A DNA stretch of 64,000 nucleotides, taken from assembly GCF_009728465.1 (NCBI RefSeq), contig NZ_WOCD01000005.1:434001-498000 (forward strand), given 5' to 3'. The stretch's first letter is position 1. Every line of letters starts with the position of its first letter. Positions 1 through 9,016 of this stretch are shown in pieces. The stretch comes from Psychrosphaera haliotis (GTDB lineage: Bacteria > Pseudomonadota > Gammaproteobacteria > Enterobacterales > Alteromonadaceae). Position numbers and translations under genes: made by a program. Under the pieces are notes generated by a model. That model saw only the letters and a list, made by a program, of their open reading frames with translations. It searched no databases and was not told the DNA's origin.

Positions 1-30
1 TCAAGGAAAAATAGCAGACAGCGGAAACGG

Positions 31-58
31 AAAAAGCAGTGCCTTAGTGACACTGCTT
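31..58 (-). terminator. Intrinsic terminator downstream of the DUF416 gene
   Basis: A 7-bp inverted repeat (AGCAGTG at 35-41, CACTGCT at 51-57) is followed on the minus strand by TTTT (31-34). It begins 14 bases past the stop codon of the DUF416 gene, the expected place for its terminator. Confidence 0.7.
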
Positions 59-71
59 CTAAATCTAAAAC

Positions 72-677
72 CTACTCTTCAACCGCAATGCCAATGTTCG
101 TCACGCCGTCTGCATAAGCCTTAGCAATACACTGCTTTTTAATGTCGTTTGCTGACAGCTTTTTCATGTCAAAGCTTTCTAGCCAACTTATTAACTCAGT
201 TAATAACTCAACTTCATTAACCATTAACTCATGCTCTCTGATAGCACTATTATCTAACTCTACATCACCAGCTTGGTATTCAATGAGGTGAACAATACAA
301 CCTTGCGATATCTTCGCAATGGCTACTGCGTCGTAATCGTCTTCTGTTTGCTGACCGGCTATATAATTTAATAGCCCTGTGCAAAAATAAATAGCTGGGT
401 AAACGCCATACATTTCGAAGTCAGCTTCGTCTGGTGTCAGTATCTCTACTTTTTCTTCTAGGGCAACGAAGTTAAGCTTACTGCCATGCACTAACAAACG
501 CTCCCATAAGCTGTTCATTACATTTTCTATTTGATGAGGCTGAGGGAATTCGGTAACGGCCGTAAATAACTGATAATTTGGTAACATGCGTTGTAGCAAT
601 ATAAGAGAAAGAATACCTTGCTGCTTACGCGGAAGTGCACGGATTTGTGCAAAGTTGTTCGCCTTGTTTTGGCTCAT
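72..677 (-). CDS. DUF416 (YjaG-like) family protein
   Basis: A 201-residue cytoplasmic protein with no signal peptide or membrane segment. The N-terminal stretch LPRKQQGILSLILLQRMLPNY and the overall length match the DUF416/YjaG family found across gammaproteobacteria, whose biochemical role is not known. The protein is acidic and mostly helical. ATG start; the upstream ribosome-binding site is weak. It is followed by an intrinsic terminator and preceded, 47 bases upstream on the same strand, by a long coiled-coil gene, so the two may be co-transcribed. The family call is fairly secure; no function is claimed. Confidence 0.8.
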   Translation of the reverse strand: MSQNKANNFAQIRALPRKQQGILSLILLQRMLPNYQLFTAVTEFPQPHQIENVMNSLWERLLVHGSKLNFVALEEKVEILTPDEADFEMYGVYPAIYFCTGLLNYIAGQQTEDDYDAVAIAKISQGCIVHLIEYQAGDVELDNSAIREHELMVNEVELLTELISWLESFDMKKLSANDIKKQCIAKAYADGVTNIGIAVEE

Positions 678-724
678 AAATAATGTCTCAATTTGTTAAA
701 TCATAAGCAATTACTTTACGTATG

Positions 725-3601
725 CTAGTCTGATAACTGTTGTTGCTCAACTAATTGTTGCTGAGCAAAATTGAATTTTAACCGATACTCGGTAACCTGG
801 CTTTCTAAATCTGAAATTTTTTCATCTAAGTCTAATTTTAAACGATTGTTTTCAGCTCGCAACTGCTGAATAACCGTTCTTGCATGGCTCACTTCAGCTT
901 CTGCCACTAATTCACTTTCTTCAATATGACCTTGCTTATAAGACTCAAGCTCTTCTCTATGCTGTTGCTCAAGCTCATTGACTAAGTTTAGCTCATGTTC
1001 AAATTGATGACGTTGCTCTTTCTCTTTTCTTAACTCGTCAGCAAGTTCTAACATCCTATGCTGATCTTTAATTAAGTCATCATCAACTTGCGCTAATTGT
1101 TCAAGTGAGTCATCTAACCTTACTTTAAGTTTTTCATAGTCATTTCTGTATTGCGCATTCTCTACTTTTAGCCGCTCAATTAAGTCATTAAACTCAATAT
1201 TCGTTTCTAGTAATTGGTCACTTTGCTCTGTGCTAACACTTTGAGATGTCGACAATTGGGCTTGCAACGATGCTGCTTTTTGCTCCGCATAATCTAATTG
1301 GCGTTGAAGCTCTTGCTTCGCTTCACCAATGTTTTGCAGTTCATTTGTTAGCGTTAGGTTATTTTTTTCCAATAACAACATTGCTTCATCAGTTCGCGAC
1401 AGTTTTGATATTACCTGTTCTTTTTCATCTACTGCATTTTTATAATGATGCAGTTCAGACTCTAAGCCACTTACTTTTTGCTGTCCCTGCACCACAAGAT
1501 CATTAGCCAAAGCTAGTTGCGCTCGAGTCGATTCAATATCACTCTGTAGTTGGCTAGTATGTGTTTGTTGGTGACTTTCTACCTGTTCTAGCTTGGCAGT
1601 TAGCTCACTAATTCGTAATTCCGCAGCATCCACTTTTTGTTGCTGTTCGTCTACTTCACCCTTTAGCATAGAAACTTGCTCTGATTCCGACTCACTTGCC
1701 AACCTAAGTTGTTCTTTCAGCGTCGTTTCTTTGCCGCTCAGTTCTACTGATTTTTTCTCAGTTTCTTCAAGCTTAAGGGCTAATTCAGCGGCATTATCTT
1801 TTGCTTTACCGAGTTCACGTTCGAGCTCATTAAGTGCACGCTCCACCTTGCTTAGTTCAGACTCCGCTTCACTTAACTTAGCCTCCGAAGCGGTAACCTT
1901 AGCTTCAAGTTCTAGTGATGTTTTCTCAGCTTCACCTAACTTAGCCTCCGATACGGCAGCCTTAGCTTCAAGTTCTGTTCGTTTTCTTTCGGCGCTTTCT
2001 TCTACTTTTGCGGCTCTCTCTTCTAAGTAAGCTATGCTAGATTTTAGATCTGCAATGACCTTTTCATTCTCAGCGTCTGAGTGTCTTAGCGAGGCCATTT
2101 CTGACTGACTAACATCCAAACCGGATGTTGCCTGGTGCAATTGCTCCAACGTTGTGACTAACTTAGCTTTTGTCTGTTCTAATTCAGATTCAACTTTTGC
2201 TGATTCAGCTTTCGTCTGTGCTAATTCAGACTCAACTTTTGCTAACTCACCTTTTACCTGTGCTAATTCGGATTCAGCCTTGCGCAGTGCTTCTATTGTT
2301 GTCTGATGGGTATCTTCAAGCTGACTGACTTTACTTTCTAGTTTGGAGGAACTCGCTTGACTTAACCTTAATTCGGCTTGGCTAGCTGCAAACAGTTCCT
2401 CTGATTTTTCTTTCTCTTCACGTGTTGCTTTCAGTGCCAAACTTTCATTATCTAACTGCTTACGCAATACTGCTATTTCGCTTTTATGCTTGCTACTTTC
2501 GTCATCAAGCAAATCGTTTAATGCAGTAACTTTGTTTTCAAGTTCAACGACCGATTGGTCTACCGACTGCTCTTGCTTTACTTGAGCTTGAATTAGCTCA
2601 GCATTACGCCTTTCTAGCTTAGATAATTTAAGTTGGGCTGATTCCAACTCAGTTTGAAGTGTATTGAATGTCTCTAGCTTGCTCGTTAAATCTGTATTTA
2701 ATAATTCTGCATTTTGAAACTGCAGCTTATATCCTGTAGCAGCTTGAATTTCAGTTTCAAGGCTCTCTTCTAGATGTTCGACCCGCTCAGTCAGAGACGC
2801 ATTCACCATCTGTGTATCGGTTATTACATCCGCTTGTTTTTCAATATCACTTTTGTAACCGTCAAGTTCAGCCTGTAAGGTATCTAACTCAAAAGTTTTA
2901 TGTTCATTATCTTGTTTTAGCGAGGCAAGTTGCTTATTGATTTCTGCCGTAGTGAGCACTTGATTATTAGTAAGCTCAATATGCTCATCTAATTGTTTCT
3001 GCTGCTTAGATAAAGACTCCGTTGCCCTTTCTAGATCATTTTTATACTGTTCAACGAGTTCATCAGTTTGGCTTTTTTCCGCAAGAAGTTTGGCTATCGC
3101 AGCTTTATCAGAGTCAGACAGCTTTTGATATTCTTCGCCTTGTTGTTCCATGGCTGATAATTGTTTTTGTAGCTGACTAAGTTGGCTTTGAAACTCTTTT
3201 GACTGGCGTGATGACTCTTGATTTTGATTGGACTCGATTGATTGATAGTGTTCTAGTAAATCTTTTAAGTCGCCGATTTCAGTAAATAACTGACTCATGG
3301 ATAAGTCTTTTGCTAATAACTGTTCAGATAAACTTTCAGCTTCCAATTCAGATTTTTTAAGTCGAGCATAAAGGCTGTCTAGCTCACTATCAGAAGACGT
3401 GGACCTTGCGATAGTTGAGTTTGAATTGGTGTGTAATAACTCAAGTGACTCTTCTTGCGCAGTCAGGTGCTGCGATAATTCAAGAAGCGCATCCTCCGCT
3501 TCTTGTTTATCACTTTCTACTATAGCTAAAGACTTTTGCAGTTTTGCCAGTTCGTCTTTTACCTTAAGTAGTTCTTTTTCGTCCACTTTATTTACAGCCA
3601 A
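725..3601 (-). CDS. Large cytoplasmic coiled-coil protein, function unknown
   Basis: 958 residues, almost entirely predicted long alpha-helix rich in Glu, Lys, Gln, Leu and Ala with heptad spacing. There is no signal peptide, membrane segment, Walker motif or globular domain that I can see. Residues near 55-75 (NSNSTIARSTSSDSELDS) form a Ser-rich break. Internal repeats of 14 and 21 residues (two and three heptads) occur in the central third. The start is TTG at 3601, chosen because GGAG lies 8 bases upstream. Such proteins are often mis-annotated as SMC or myosin-like by composition alone; without an ATPase head that label is unjustified. A cytoskeletal, scaffold or polar role is possible but is inference. 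Confidence 0.75.
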   Translation of the reverse strand: MAVNKVDEKELLKVKDELAKLQKSLAIVESDKQEAEDALLELSQHLTAQEESLELLHTNSNSTIARSTSSDSELDSLYARLKKSELEAESLSEQLLAKDLSMSQLFTEIGDLKDLLEHYQSIESNQNQESSRQSKEFQSQLSQLQKQLSAMEQQGEEYQKLSDSDKAAIAKLLAEKSQTDELVEQYKNDLERATESLSKQQKQLDEHIELTNNQVLTTAEINKQLASLKQDNEHKTFELDTLQAELDGYKSDIEKQADVITDTQMVNASLTERVEHLEESLETEIQAATGYKLQFQNAELLNTDLTSKLETFNTLQTELESAQLKLSKLERRNAELIQAQVKQEQSVDQSVVELENKVTALNDLLDDESSKHKSEIAVLRKQLDNESLALKATREEKEKSEELFAASQAELRLSQASSSKLESKVSQLEDTHQTTIEALRKAESELAQVKGELAKVESELAQTKAESAKVESELEQTKAKLVTTLEQLHQATSGLDVSQSEMASLRHSDAENEKVIADLKSSIAYLEERAAKVEESAERKRTELEAKAAVSEAKLGEAEKTSLELEAKVTASEAKLSEAESELSKVERALNELERELGKAKDNAAELALKLEETEKKSVELSGKETTLKEQLRLASESESEQVSMLKGEVDEQQQKVDAAELRISELTAKLEQVESHQQTHTSQLQSDIESTRAQLALANDLVVQGQQKVSGLESELHHYKNAVDEKEQVISKLSRTDEAMLLLEKNNLTLTNELQNIGEAKQELQRQLDYAEQKAASLQAQLSTSQSVSTEQSDQLLETNIEFNDLIERLKVENAQYRNDYEKLKVRLDDSLEQLAQVDDDLIKDQHRMLELADELRKEKEQRHQFEHELNLVNELEQQHREELESYKQGHIEESELVAEAEVSHARTVIQQLRAENNRLKLDLDEKISDLESQVTEYRLKFNFAQQQLVEQQQLSD
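1866..1975 (-). repeat. 63-bp-period direct repeat inside the coiled-coil gene
   Basis: A segment of about 47 bases starting at 1866 recurs at 1929 with few differences. The period of 63 bases equals 21 codons, or three heptads, so the duplication keeps both reading frame and coiled-coil phase. Confidence 0.75.
2163..2288 (-). repeat. 42-bp tandem repeat, three units, inside the coiled-coil gene
   Basis: Three adjacent units of 42 bases (about 2163-2204, 2205-2246, 2247-2288) share the core CTAATTC(A/G)GA(T/C)TCA on the plus strand. They encode variants of KVESELAQTKAESA. 42 bases is 14 codons, or two heptads. Confidence 0.75.
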
Positions 3602-3752
3602 TGGTCGCTCTCCATGAAAGGCTAGACTCTATTCAAAACAGAATAGCAACTTTTGTGTTTAAAAATAACTACTTTTTGTAGCCAAAAACTATTGTAAATT
3701 CGCTGATACAATCTGTATGCTTTTTAAACCCTATTTTTTGTGGATCTATCTA

Positions 3753-4136
3753 ATGACCCTAACCACTCCCGCCCTTTTATTTCCTGCTATTTCCTTATTG
3801 CTTTTAGCCTACACAAATCGATTTTTAGTGCTTGCTCAGTTAATTAGAGAACTAAATCAAAGAAATAATAAAGGTTTAGAAGTGGTCGTGAAAAGACAAA
3901 TTACCAACTTAAAAAGTCGATTGCATTTAATCAGATCCATGCAAACCTGTGGTGTATTGAGTTTTTTGTTATGTGTATTGGCCATGTTGGCGTTATTTTT
4001 AGAGCAGCCTCAAATGGGGTCGTTAATGTTTGGCGGCAGCTTGTTAACGTTAGTACTGTCGTTATTAATGTCACTATATGAAGTGTGGATAAGTTGCAGA
4101 GCGATTGAAATTGAACTTGAGTCGATGCAAGACTAA
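3753..4136 (+). CDS. DUF2721 family membrane protein
   Basis: A small inner-membrane protein matching the DUF2721 family. The hallmark N-terminus MTLTTPALLFPAISLLLLAY sits at residue 1 if the ATG at 3753 is used; an upstream ATG at 3717 would add 12 residues not typical of the family, so I prefer 3753, although neither has a good ribosome-binding site. Three hydrophobic segments are visible (about residues 5-25, 62-85 and 90-115), with a basic loop RQITNLKSRLHLIR between the first two. It is divergent from the coiled-coil gene and converges on orn across a shared terminator. Function unknown. Confidence 0.75.
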   Translation: MTLTTPALLFPAISLLLLAYTNRFLVLAQLIRELNQRNNKGLEVVVKRQITNLKSRLHLIRSMQTCGVLSFLLCVLAMLALFLEQPQMGSLMFGGSLLTLVLSLLMSLYEVWISCRAIEIELESMQD

Positions 4137-4142
4137 TACAAA

Positions 4143-4179
4143 AAAACCGCATGAGATTCACATCTAACATTGCGGTTTT
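4143..4179. terminator. Bidirectional terminator between the DUF2721 gene and orn
   Basis: AAAACCGCA (4143-4151) pairs with TGCGGTTTT (4171-4179). The A run and T run on the two sides make it usable from either strand, as expected between convergent genes. Confidence 0.75.
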
Positions 4180-4201
4180 GGGTTTTCGCTTTTCTTTTAA
4201 A

Positions 4202-4747
4202 TTAAAGCTTAAAGAAGGTGTCTTTATAATGTTTAAGCTCAGCAATACTCTCGCGAATATCGTCTAACGCTAAATGAACACCTTTTTTCTGAACGCCGTC
4301 TAGAACTTCAGGGCGCCATCTTCTGCCTAATTCTTTAATTGTGCTGACATCTATATTTCTATAGTGGAAAAACTCTTCTAAAGAAAGCATGTAAATGTGC
4401 ATAAAGCGACGGTCTTGACCTATGCTATTTCCGCACATTGGAGAAACACCAGCTGGCACATAATCCTTTAGAAAATCGATAGTCATTTCACAGGCTTGCG
4501 CTTCTGTTACTGTGCTTTTTTTACAGCGGTCAGTAAGGCCAGTTTTACCGTGTTGACGAATGCACCACTCATCCATGTTATCTAAAACTTCGTCCGACTG
4601 ATGGATAGCTAGCTCTGGGCCTTCAGCAATGATATTTAATTCACTGTCGGTTACTATGGTGGCTATTTCCAAAACTTTGCAATGTCTTGGTTCTAGTCCA
4701 GTCATTTCTAAATCTACCCAAACTAGATTATTTTCACTAAAAGACAT
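4202..4747 (-). CDS. orn: Oligoribonuclease
   Basis: A 181-residue 3'-to-5' exoribonuclease of the DEDDh family that degrades 2-5 nt RNA oligomers to mononucleotides in the cytoplasm. The first acidic motif is visible as [11 protein letters not shown], and the C-terminal [11 protein letters not shown] supplies the catalytic His and the last Asp. The open frame extends upstream to 4828, but the start at 4747 ([10 protein letters not shown]) gives the family length and has AGGA 8 bases before it. It is divergent from rsgA, the arrangement seen in many gammaproteobacteria. Confidence 0.96.
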   Translation of the reverse strand: MSFSENNLVWVDLEMTGLEPRHCKVLEIATIVTDSELNIIAEGPELAIHQSDEVLDNMDEWCIRQHGKTGLTDRCKKSTVTEAQACEMTIDFLKDYVPAGVSPMCGNSIGQDRRFMHIYMLSLEEFFHYRNIDVSTIKELGRRWRPEVLDGVQKKGVHLALDDIRESIAELKHYKDTFFKL

Positions 4748-4858
4748 ATAAGGTCCTACTGATTCCTTTTTATCAAGGTCGGTTACGTATACTATAAAGG
4801 CATTGTTATTCTTTTTAATGACTTTCACAAGTTTTAATAACTAAATCATAGAGCAAAA

Positions 4859-5920
4859 GTGGCAAAACAAAAGAAATTATCCAAATCACAGACACGTCGC
4901 ATAAAGGCTAACCAAAGTAAGCGCCTGGCTAAGGCCAAGAGCGCTGAAAACAATGAGCCAGAAGTTATTGTCGATGACGCTTTATTAGGCCCTCAAACCT
5001 TTGGCCGAATTATTACGCGTTATGGCCAACACGCCGACGTAGAGTTAGAAGACGAAAGTATGATCCGATGCAACATTCGTCGTAACGTAGCCTCTTTAGT
5101 ATGCGGTGATTCCGTTGTTTGGCGACCATACACAGTTAACAATGAAGACTTCCAGGGCGTAATAGAAGCCGTTGAACCACGAACCAGTGAGTTTGTTCGA
5201 CCGGACTTTTATGATGGTTTAAAACCTGTGGCAGCGAATATTGATAGAATATTAATTGTTTCTGCCCTGCTTCCAGATTTAACACCTAACATTATTGACC
5301 GTTACTTAGTGGCCGTTGAGCAATTGAGCATCACACCAATCATTTTAATCAATAAAATGGATTTGTTAGACGACAGTAATCGCGATGTAGTTGAAAATAC
5401 CGTTGCCTTGTATCGTTCTATTGGATACGAAGTGGTTACTTTGTCTGCTATTGAAGAAGAAGGTATTGACCAAGTTAGACAACTCATTGAAGGTCACACT
5501 AGCGTGTTTGTTGGCCAGTCTGGTGTGGGCAAATCATCACTTACAAATGCAATCTTGCCAGACGTTAATATAGAAACAAAAATTGTATCAACGAACAGCC
5601 GTTTGGGTCAGCACACAACAACCGCTTCTAGGCTTTATCGTTTAGAGAATGGCGGTGCTGTTATTGACTCGCCAGGGATTCGTGAATTTGCCATGTGGCA
5701 TTTAAGCCAAGAAGAAATATTGGCTGGTTTTATAGAGTTTTCAGACTTTATAACGCAATGTAAGTTTAGAGACTGCAGTCATAAAAATGACCCTGGTTGT
5801 GCATTAAAGCAGGCGATAAAAGACGGTAAAGTGAGTCAACAACGCTATCAAAGTTATATACGAATTTTACAAACCGTTGATGAAATCACCCTTCGTCACC
5901 AGTCAAAAGACGCAAAATAA
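4859..5920 (+). CDS. rsgA: Ribosome small-subunit-dependent GTPase A
   Basis: A 353-residue circularly permuted GTPase acting in late 30S subunit maturation. In order: a basic N-terminal tail (KKLSKSQTRRIKANQSKR), an OB-fold from about residue 45, then GTPase motifs in permuted order, with G4 NKMD near 164, G1 GQSGVGKSS near 219 and G3 DSPG near 270. A C-terminal zinc knuckle follows near 300 (CKFRDCSHKNDPGC). It uses a GTG start. Divergent from orn and followed 61 bases later by psd, a conserved gammaproteobacterial order. Confidence 0.97.
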   Translation: MAKQKKLSKSQTRRIKANQSKRLAKAKSAENNEPEVIVDDALLGPQTFGRIITRYGQHADVELEDESMIRCNIRRNVASLVCGDSVVWRPYTVNNEDFQGVIEAVEPRTSEFVRPDFYDGLKPVAANIDRILIVSALLPDLTPNIIDRYLVAVEQLSITPIILINKMDLLDDSNRDVVENTVALYRSIGYEVVTLSAIEEEGIDQVRQLIEGHTSVFVGQSGVGKSSLTNAILPDVNIETKIVSTNSRLGQHTTTASRLYRLENGGAVIDSPGIREFAMWHLSQEEILAGFIEFSDFITQCKFRDCSHKNDPGCALKQAIKDGKVSQQRYQSYIRILQTVDEITLRHQSKDAK

Positions 5921-5981
5921 TTCTCAATTTAAGATGGGTCGGTTACAATTACCGGCTCACAAAAAACAGTAGGAAAATACA

Positions 5982-6851
5982 GTGAAATACGACAATTTAA
6001 AATTAGCCTTTCAATATGCCTTGCCTAAACATGGTATTTCCAAGCTTGTCGGTTACTTAGCAAAAGCTAAATTAGGTTTTGTTACCACGTTTTTTGTTAA
6101 AAGTTTTATCAAAGCTTACGACATCAATATGGATGAAGCTAAATATCCAGATCCAAAACACTATAAGACCTTTAACGAGTTTTTCACCCGTGAGTTAGCT
6201 GAAGACGTACGTACTATTGTTGATGGCGAAAACGAAATTGCACATCCAGTAGATGGCGCAGTAAGTCAATTAGGTAAAATTGACGATGGTCGTTTAGTAC
6301 AAGCCAAAAATCACTACTACACCGCATTAGAGTTACTAGGTGGTTACGAAGATTTGGCAGAGAAATTTGATGACGGTGACTTTGCCTGTATCTATCTTGC
6401 TCCTAGCGACTACCACCGTTTGCATATGCCAGTTGCTGGCACGTTAACTGATATGATTTACGTACCGGGCGATGCATTCTCTGTTAATCCATTAACGGCT
6501 CAAAACGTACCTAACTTGTTTGCTCGTAACGAACGTGTAGTAGCAATGTTTGATACTGAACTTGGTCCAATGGCGATGGTGTTAGTAGGCGCCACTATTG
6601 TAAGAAGTATTGAAACCGTTTGGGCTGGCGAAATCACACCTCCTCGCGGTAAGTTTGTGAATCGTTGGGATTATCCAGCGGAAGGCGAAAAGTCTGTGAA
6701 ACTAGAGCGTGGCGAAGAGATGGGCCGCTTTAAGCTTGGCTCAACGGTTGTTTGTCTTTTTGGCAAAGACGCTATTGAATTTGCAGACGATGTTGAAGCA
6801 GGCTCAACAACTCGCTTAGGCGAACTGTTCGCAACTAAAAAATCTAGCTAA
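5982..6851 (+). CDS. psd: Phosphatidylserine decarboxylase proenzyme
   Basis: 289 residues. It converts phosphatidylserine to phosphatidylethanolamine at the inner membrane. The self-cleavage site LGST lies near residue 253 (FKLGSTVVC), where cleavage makes the pyruvoyl cofactor on the new alpha-chain N-terminus; the upstream conserved segments ([32 protein letters not shown]) are intact. GTG start with AGGA upstream. It heads a tight run of five genes (gaps of 6 to 16 bases), which includes a glycerophosphodiesterase, so phospholipid turnover may be a partial theme. Confidence 0.97.
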   Translation: MKYDNLKLAFQYALPKHGISKLVGYLAKAKLGFVTTFFVKSFIKAYDINMDEAKYPDPKHYKTFNEFFTRELAEDVRTIVDGENEIAHPVDGAVSQLGKIDDGRLVQAKNHYYTALELLGGYEDLAEKFDDGDFACIYLAPSDYHRLHMPVAGTLTDMIYVPGDAFSVNPLTAQNVPNLFARNERVVAMFDTELGPMAMVLVGATIVRSIETVWAGEITPPRGKFVNRWDYPAEGEKSVKLERGEEMGRFKLGSTVVCLFGKDAIEFADDVEAGSTTRLGELFATKKSS

Positions 6852-6857
6852 ATCTTT

Positions 6858-7742
6858 ATGTCCGGTTTACTTCAACTCCACCTAGGTGTTTTATTACTAG
6901 GTGGTGCTGGGCTTTTTGCCAAATTAATTGATTTACCCGCTTTGGATATGACGGCTTATCGAGCCTTTTTTGCCGTTATATTCCTGGCTTTATTCATTCG
7001 TTATAAAAAACAATCCTTAACGCTTAAGTCAAAAAAAGATGCGCTGACCGCCTTAGCGATTGGTACATTGGCTGCTATCCATTGGGTTACCTACTTTTAC
7101 GCAATTCAAATTACAACCGTTGCTATCGCCATGTTAGCGCTTTTCACCTACCCAATGATGACCGTTTTTATTGAGCCCTTATTTAGGCGAACTCACCCAA
7201 CCAATAAAGATATGGTTTTGGGTTTAGCGGTTTTATTTGGTGTGGCTATGTTATTCCCAGATTTATGGTTTGGTGGAGAGTCATTAAGTGACGATACATT
7301 AATAGGCATAGGCTGTGGTTTAATTTCTGCGTTTTGTTTTGCGCTTCGTAACATCCTAGTACAACATAAATTTAGTCACTATTCTGGCGGCCAATCTATG
7401 TTCTTTCAATTTGTAGTGACTGCACTTTTATTGTTTCCAATTACAGAAACCCCAGCGCTTGATCTAACGTTTGAAACCATCGCTAAGCTAGTCTTGTTTG
7501 CTGTTGTATTCTCCGCTTGTGCGCATGCTTTATTTGCGTCTGCTATTTCATTGACCTCTGCAAAAACCGCCTCTTTGGTTGGTTGCTTACAACCGGTTTA
7601 TGGAATTACCTTCGCATTTTTAATTCTTGCTGAAGTGCCTGCACTTGCTACTATTGGTGGAGGTTCCATTATTTTAGCGGCGGCAATTTATGAAACACAA
7701 GCAACAAAGAGAACCAAGCCCAGTTCACTACCAGCAAAGTAG
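6858..7742 (+). CDS. EamA/DMT superfamily permease
   Basis: 294 residues with about ten hydrophobic segments arranged as two EamA halves, typical of drug/metabolite exporters of the inner membrane. The first half contains the conserved AYRAFFAVIFLALFIRYK; the second ends in PVYGITFAFLILAEVPALATIGGGSIIL, the usual EamA C-terminal pattern. It starts 6 bases after psd stops, so it is probably translated from the same message. The substrate cannot be read from sequence. Confidence 0.85.
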   Translation: MSGLLQLHLGVLLLGGAGLFAKLIDLPALDMTAYRAFFAVIFLALFIRYKKQSLTLKSKKDALTALAIGTLAAIHWVTYFYAIQITTVAIAMLALFTYPMMTVFIEPLFRRTHPTNKDMVLGLAVLFGVAMLFPDLWFGGESLSDDTLIGIGCGLISAFCFALRNILVQHKFSHYSGGQSMFFQFVVTALLLFPITETPALDLTFETIAKLVLFAVVFSACAHALFASAISLTSAKTASLVGCLQPVYGITFAFLILAEVPALATIGGGSIILAAAIYETQATKRTKPSSLPAK

Positions 7743-7754
7743 CGACCGCTCTTT

Positions 7755-8471
7755 ATGATAGTGTTTGCACACAGAGGTGAGTCCGCAATTCACCCAGAAA
7801 ACAGTCAAGTCGCTATCCGTCATTGTAATGATCAGATGATGGATGGCATTGAAGTCGACGTTTTTGAAACCGAGAATGACTTTGTTATTTTCCATGACCG
7901 TTGGTTAACTCGTTTACTCAACATTGATAAGCACGTTACGCAACTCACCGATTATGACTTAGCGACAATAAAAGGTAATGACGGCGAGCCACTACCAACG
8001 CTTGCTTGGTTAATTGAATACTGTGCCCAATTTAGCTTCACGCTTAATATCGAAATTAAATATTTGAAGTCTATTCATAAATTTGAAAAAGAATTATCAA
8101 GGCTTTGTACTCAACACAACTTTGACCGTTCAAGACTATTAATTTCATCATTTAACCATCATTATTTAGAAAATATCGCGACACACCTGCCAGATCTCAA
8201 ACTTGGTCTATTATTAGCGGTAAACCCAATTAATATTGAGCTGTTGCTAAAGGACTTTCCGCTGTATAGCGTCCATCTAGATATGGACTGTTTAAATAAA
8301 GCTTTGATACATAAAATCCAATCTTTTGGTTTAAAAGTGTTTGTTTTTACGGTCGACCACACTGAAGAGATTGAGTGGCTATTTAACGTGGGGGCCAATG
8401 GCATATTTGCTAACCACCCAAGACAAGCTTTTAATATAATTGAGCAGCTTAAACCAACACCTACTAGTTAG
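7755..8471 (+). CDS. Glycerophosphodiester phosphodiesterase
   Basis: 238 residues of the GDPD family, with a TIM-barrel fold. The signature HRGES occurs at residues 6-10, the metal-binding GIEVDVFETEND near 33-44 and the second catalytic His in VIFHDRWL near 46-53; a later metal ligand lies in NIEIKY. No signal peptide, so it is a cytoplasmic UgpQ-type enzyme that hydrolyses glycerophosphodiesters to glycerol-3-phosphate and an alcohol. It follows the permease gene by 12 bases and overlaps none of its neighbours. Confidence 0.9.
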   Translation: MIVFAHRGESAIHPENSQVAIRHCNDQMMDGIEVDVFETENDFVIFHDRWLTRLLNIDKHVTQLTDYDLATIKGNDGEPLPTLAWLIEYCAQFSFTLNIEIKYLKSIHKFEKELSRLCTQHNFDRSRLLISSFNHHYLENIATHLPDLKLGLLLAVNPINIELLLKDFPLYSVHLDMDCLNKALIHKIQSFGLKVFVFTVDHTEEIEWLFNVGANGIFANHPRQAFNIIEQLKPTPTS

Positions 8472-8481
8472 GAGAGCGTGT

Positions 8482-9000
8482 ATGTCTATTAATTTGACGC
8501 CTAAGCCAGATCTTTGCTTTCGTTCTGAAACCGCTAGATTACTAGCTTTGAATGTAGCTCAAATACAAACCGGAATGCTAGATGGCGAAAACTCCATTGA
8601 GCAAATTGGCGATTCTTTTCAAGATTTAGCAAGCTTTTGTTTAAACATGCAAAATAAATCCGAGTGCCCTCCTGAACTAAAACAAGAAGCGGCATTAATG
8701 TACCAAAAGGTAAACGGGGCTATTGTTGCTTTTCAATTTTATGATCGCCTAGCGCAGCGACTTGATCATGTTCAAAAAAACCTTATTTTATTATCTGAAA
8801 TACTTAGCGATAACGAAAAACTTGATAACCCTGACGACTGGCAGTGTTTGAGAACTAGAATTAAAAGCAGTTATAGCATCGATAGTGAAGTTGTTATGTA
8901 TGAGGCAGTAATGAACGGTGCTACTATTACAGAGGCTATTGAAATATTTAAAAAAGAGCTCAATACTACTTCAAATGATGAAGCGATCGAACTGTTCTAA
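8482..9000 (+). CDS. Small helical protein upstream of a hybrid histidine kinase, possibly CheZ-like
   Basis: 172 residues with no signal peptide or membrane segment. The start is ATG at 8482, chosen for the AGGAG just upstream. The protein looks all-helical and acidic. Near residues 83-100 it carries FQFYDRLAQRLDHVQ, in which D-x-x-x-Q has the spacing of the phosphatase residues of CheZ (D-L-T-G-Q); this resemblance is my inference, not a family match. It lies 10 bases after the diesterase gene and 16 bases before a kinase with a receiver domain, so a role in that phosphorelay is plausible. It could equally be an unrelated conserved protein. Confidence 0.7.
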   Translation: MSINLTPKPDLCFRSETARLLALNVAQIQTGMLDGENSIEQIGDSFQDLASFCLNMQNKSECPPELKQEAALMYQKVNGAIVAFQFYDRLAQRLDHVQKNLILLSEILSDNEKLDNPDDWQCLRTRIKSSYSIDSEVVMYEAVMNGATITEAIEIFKKELNTTSNDEAIELF

Positions 9001-9016
9001 ATAAGGAACGCAGTAA

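Noticed and set aside
1866..2288. CRISPR array
   Set aside because: The repeats are contiguous, coding and match heptad periods; there are no unique spacers.
725..3601. SMC or myosin-like ATPase
   Set aside because: No Walker A, Walker B or signature motif; the similarity is only coiled-coil composition.
1246..3617. Open frames on the plus strand within the coiled-coil gene, some Ser-rich
   Set aside because: They are antisense shadows created by repetitive Glu/Lys/Gln codons; no ribosome-binding sites or recognisable proteins.
5921..5981. Riboswitch upstream of psd
   Set aside because: The 61-base gap shows no compact conserved structure beyond a weak GC-rich stretch.
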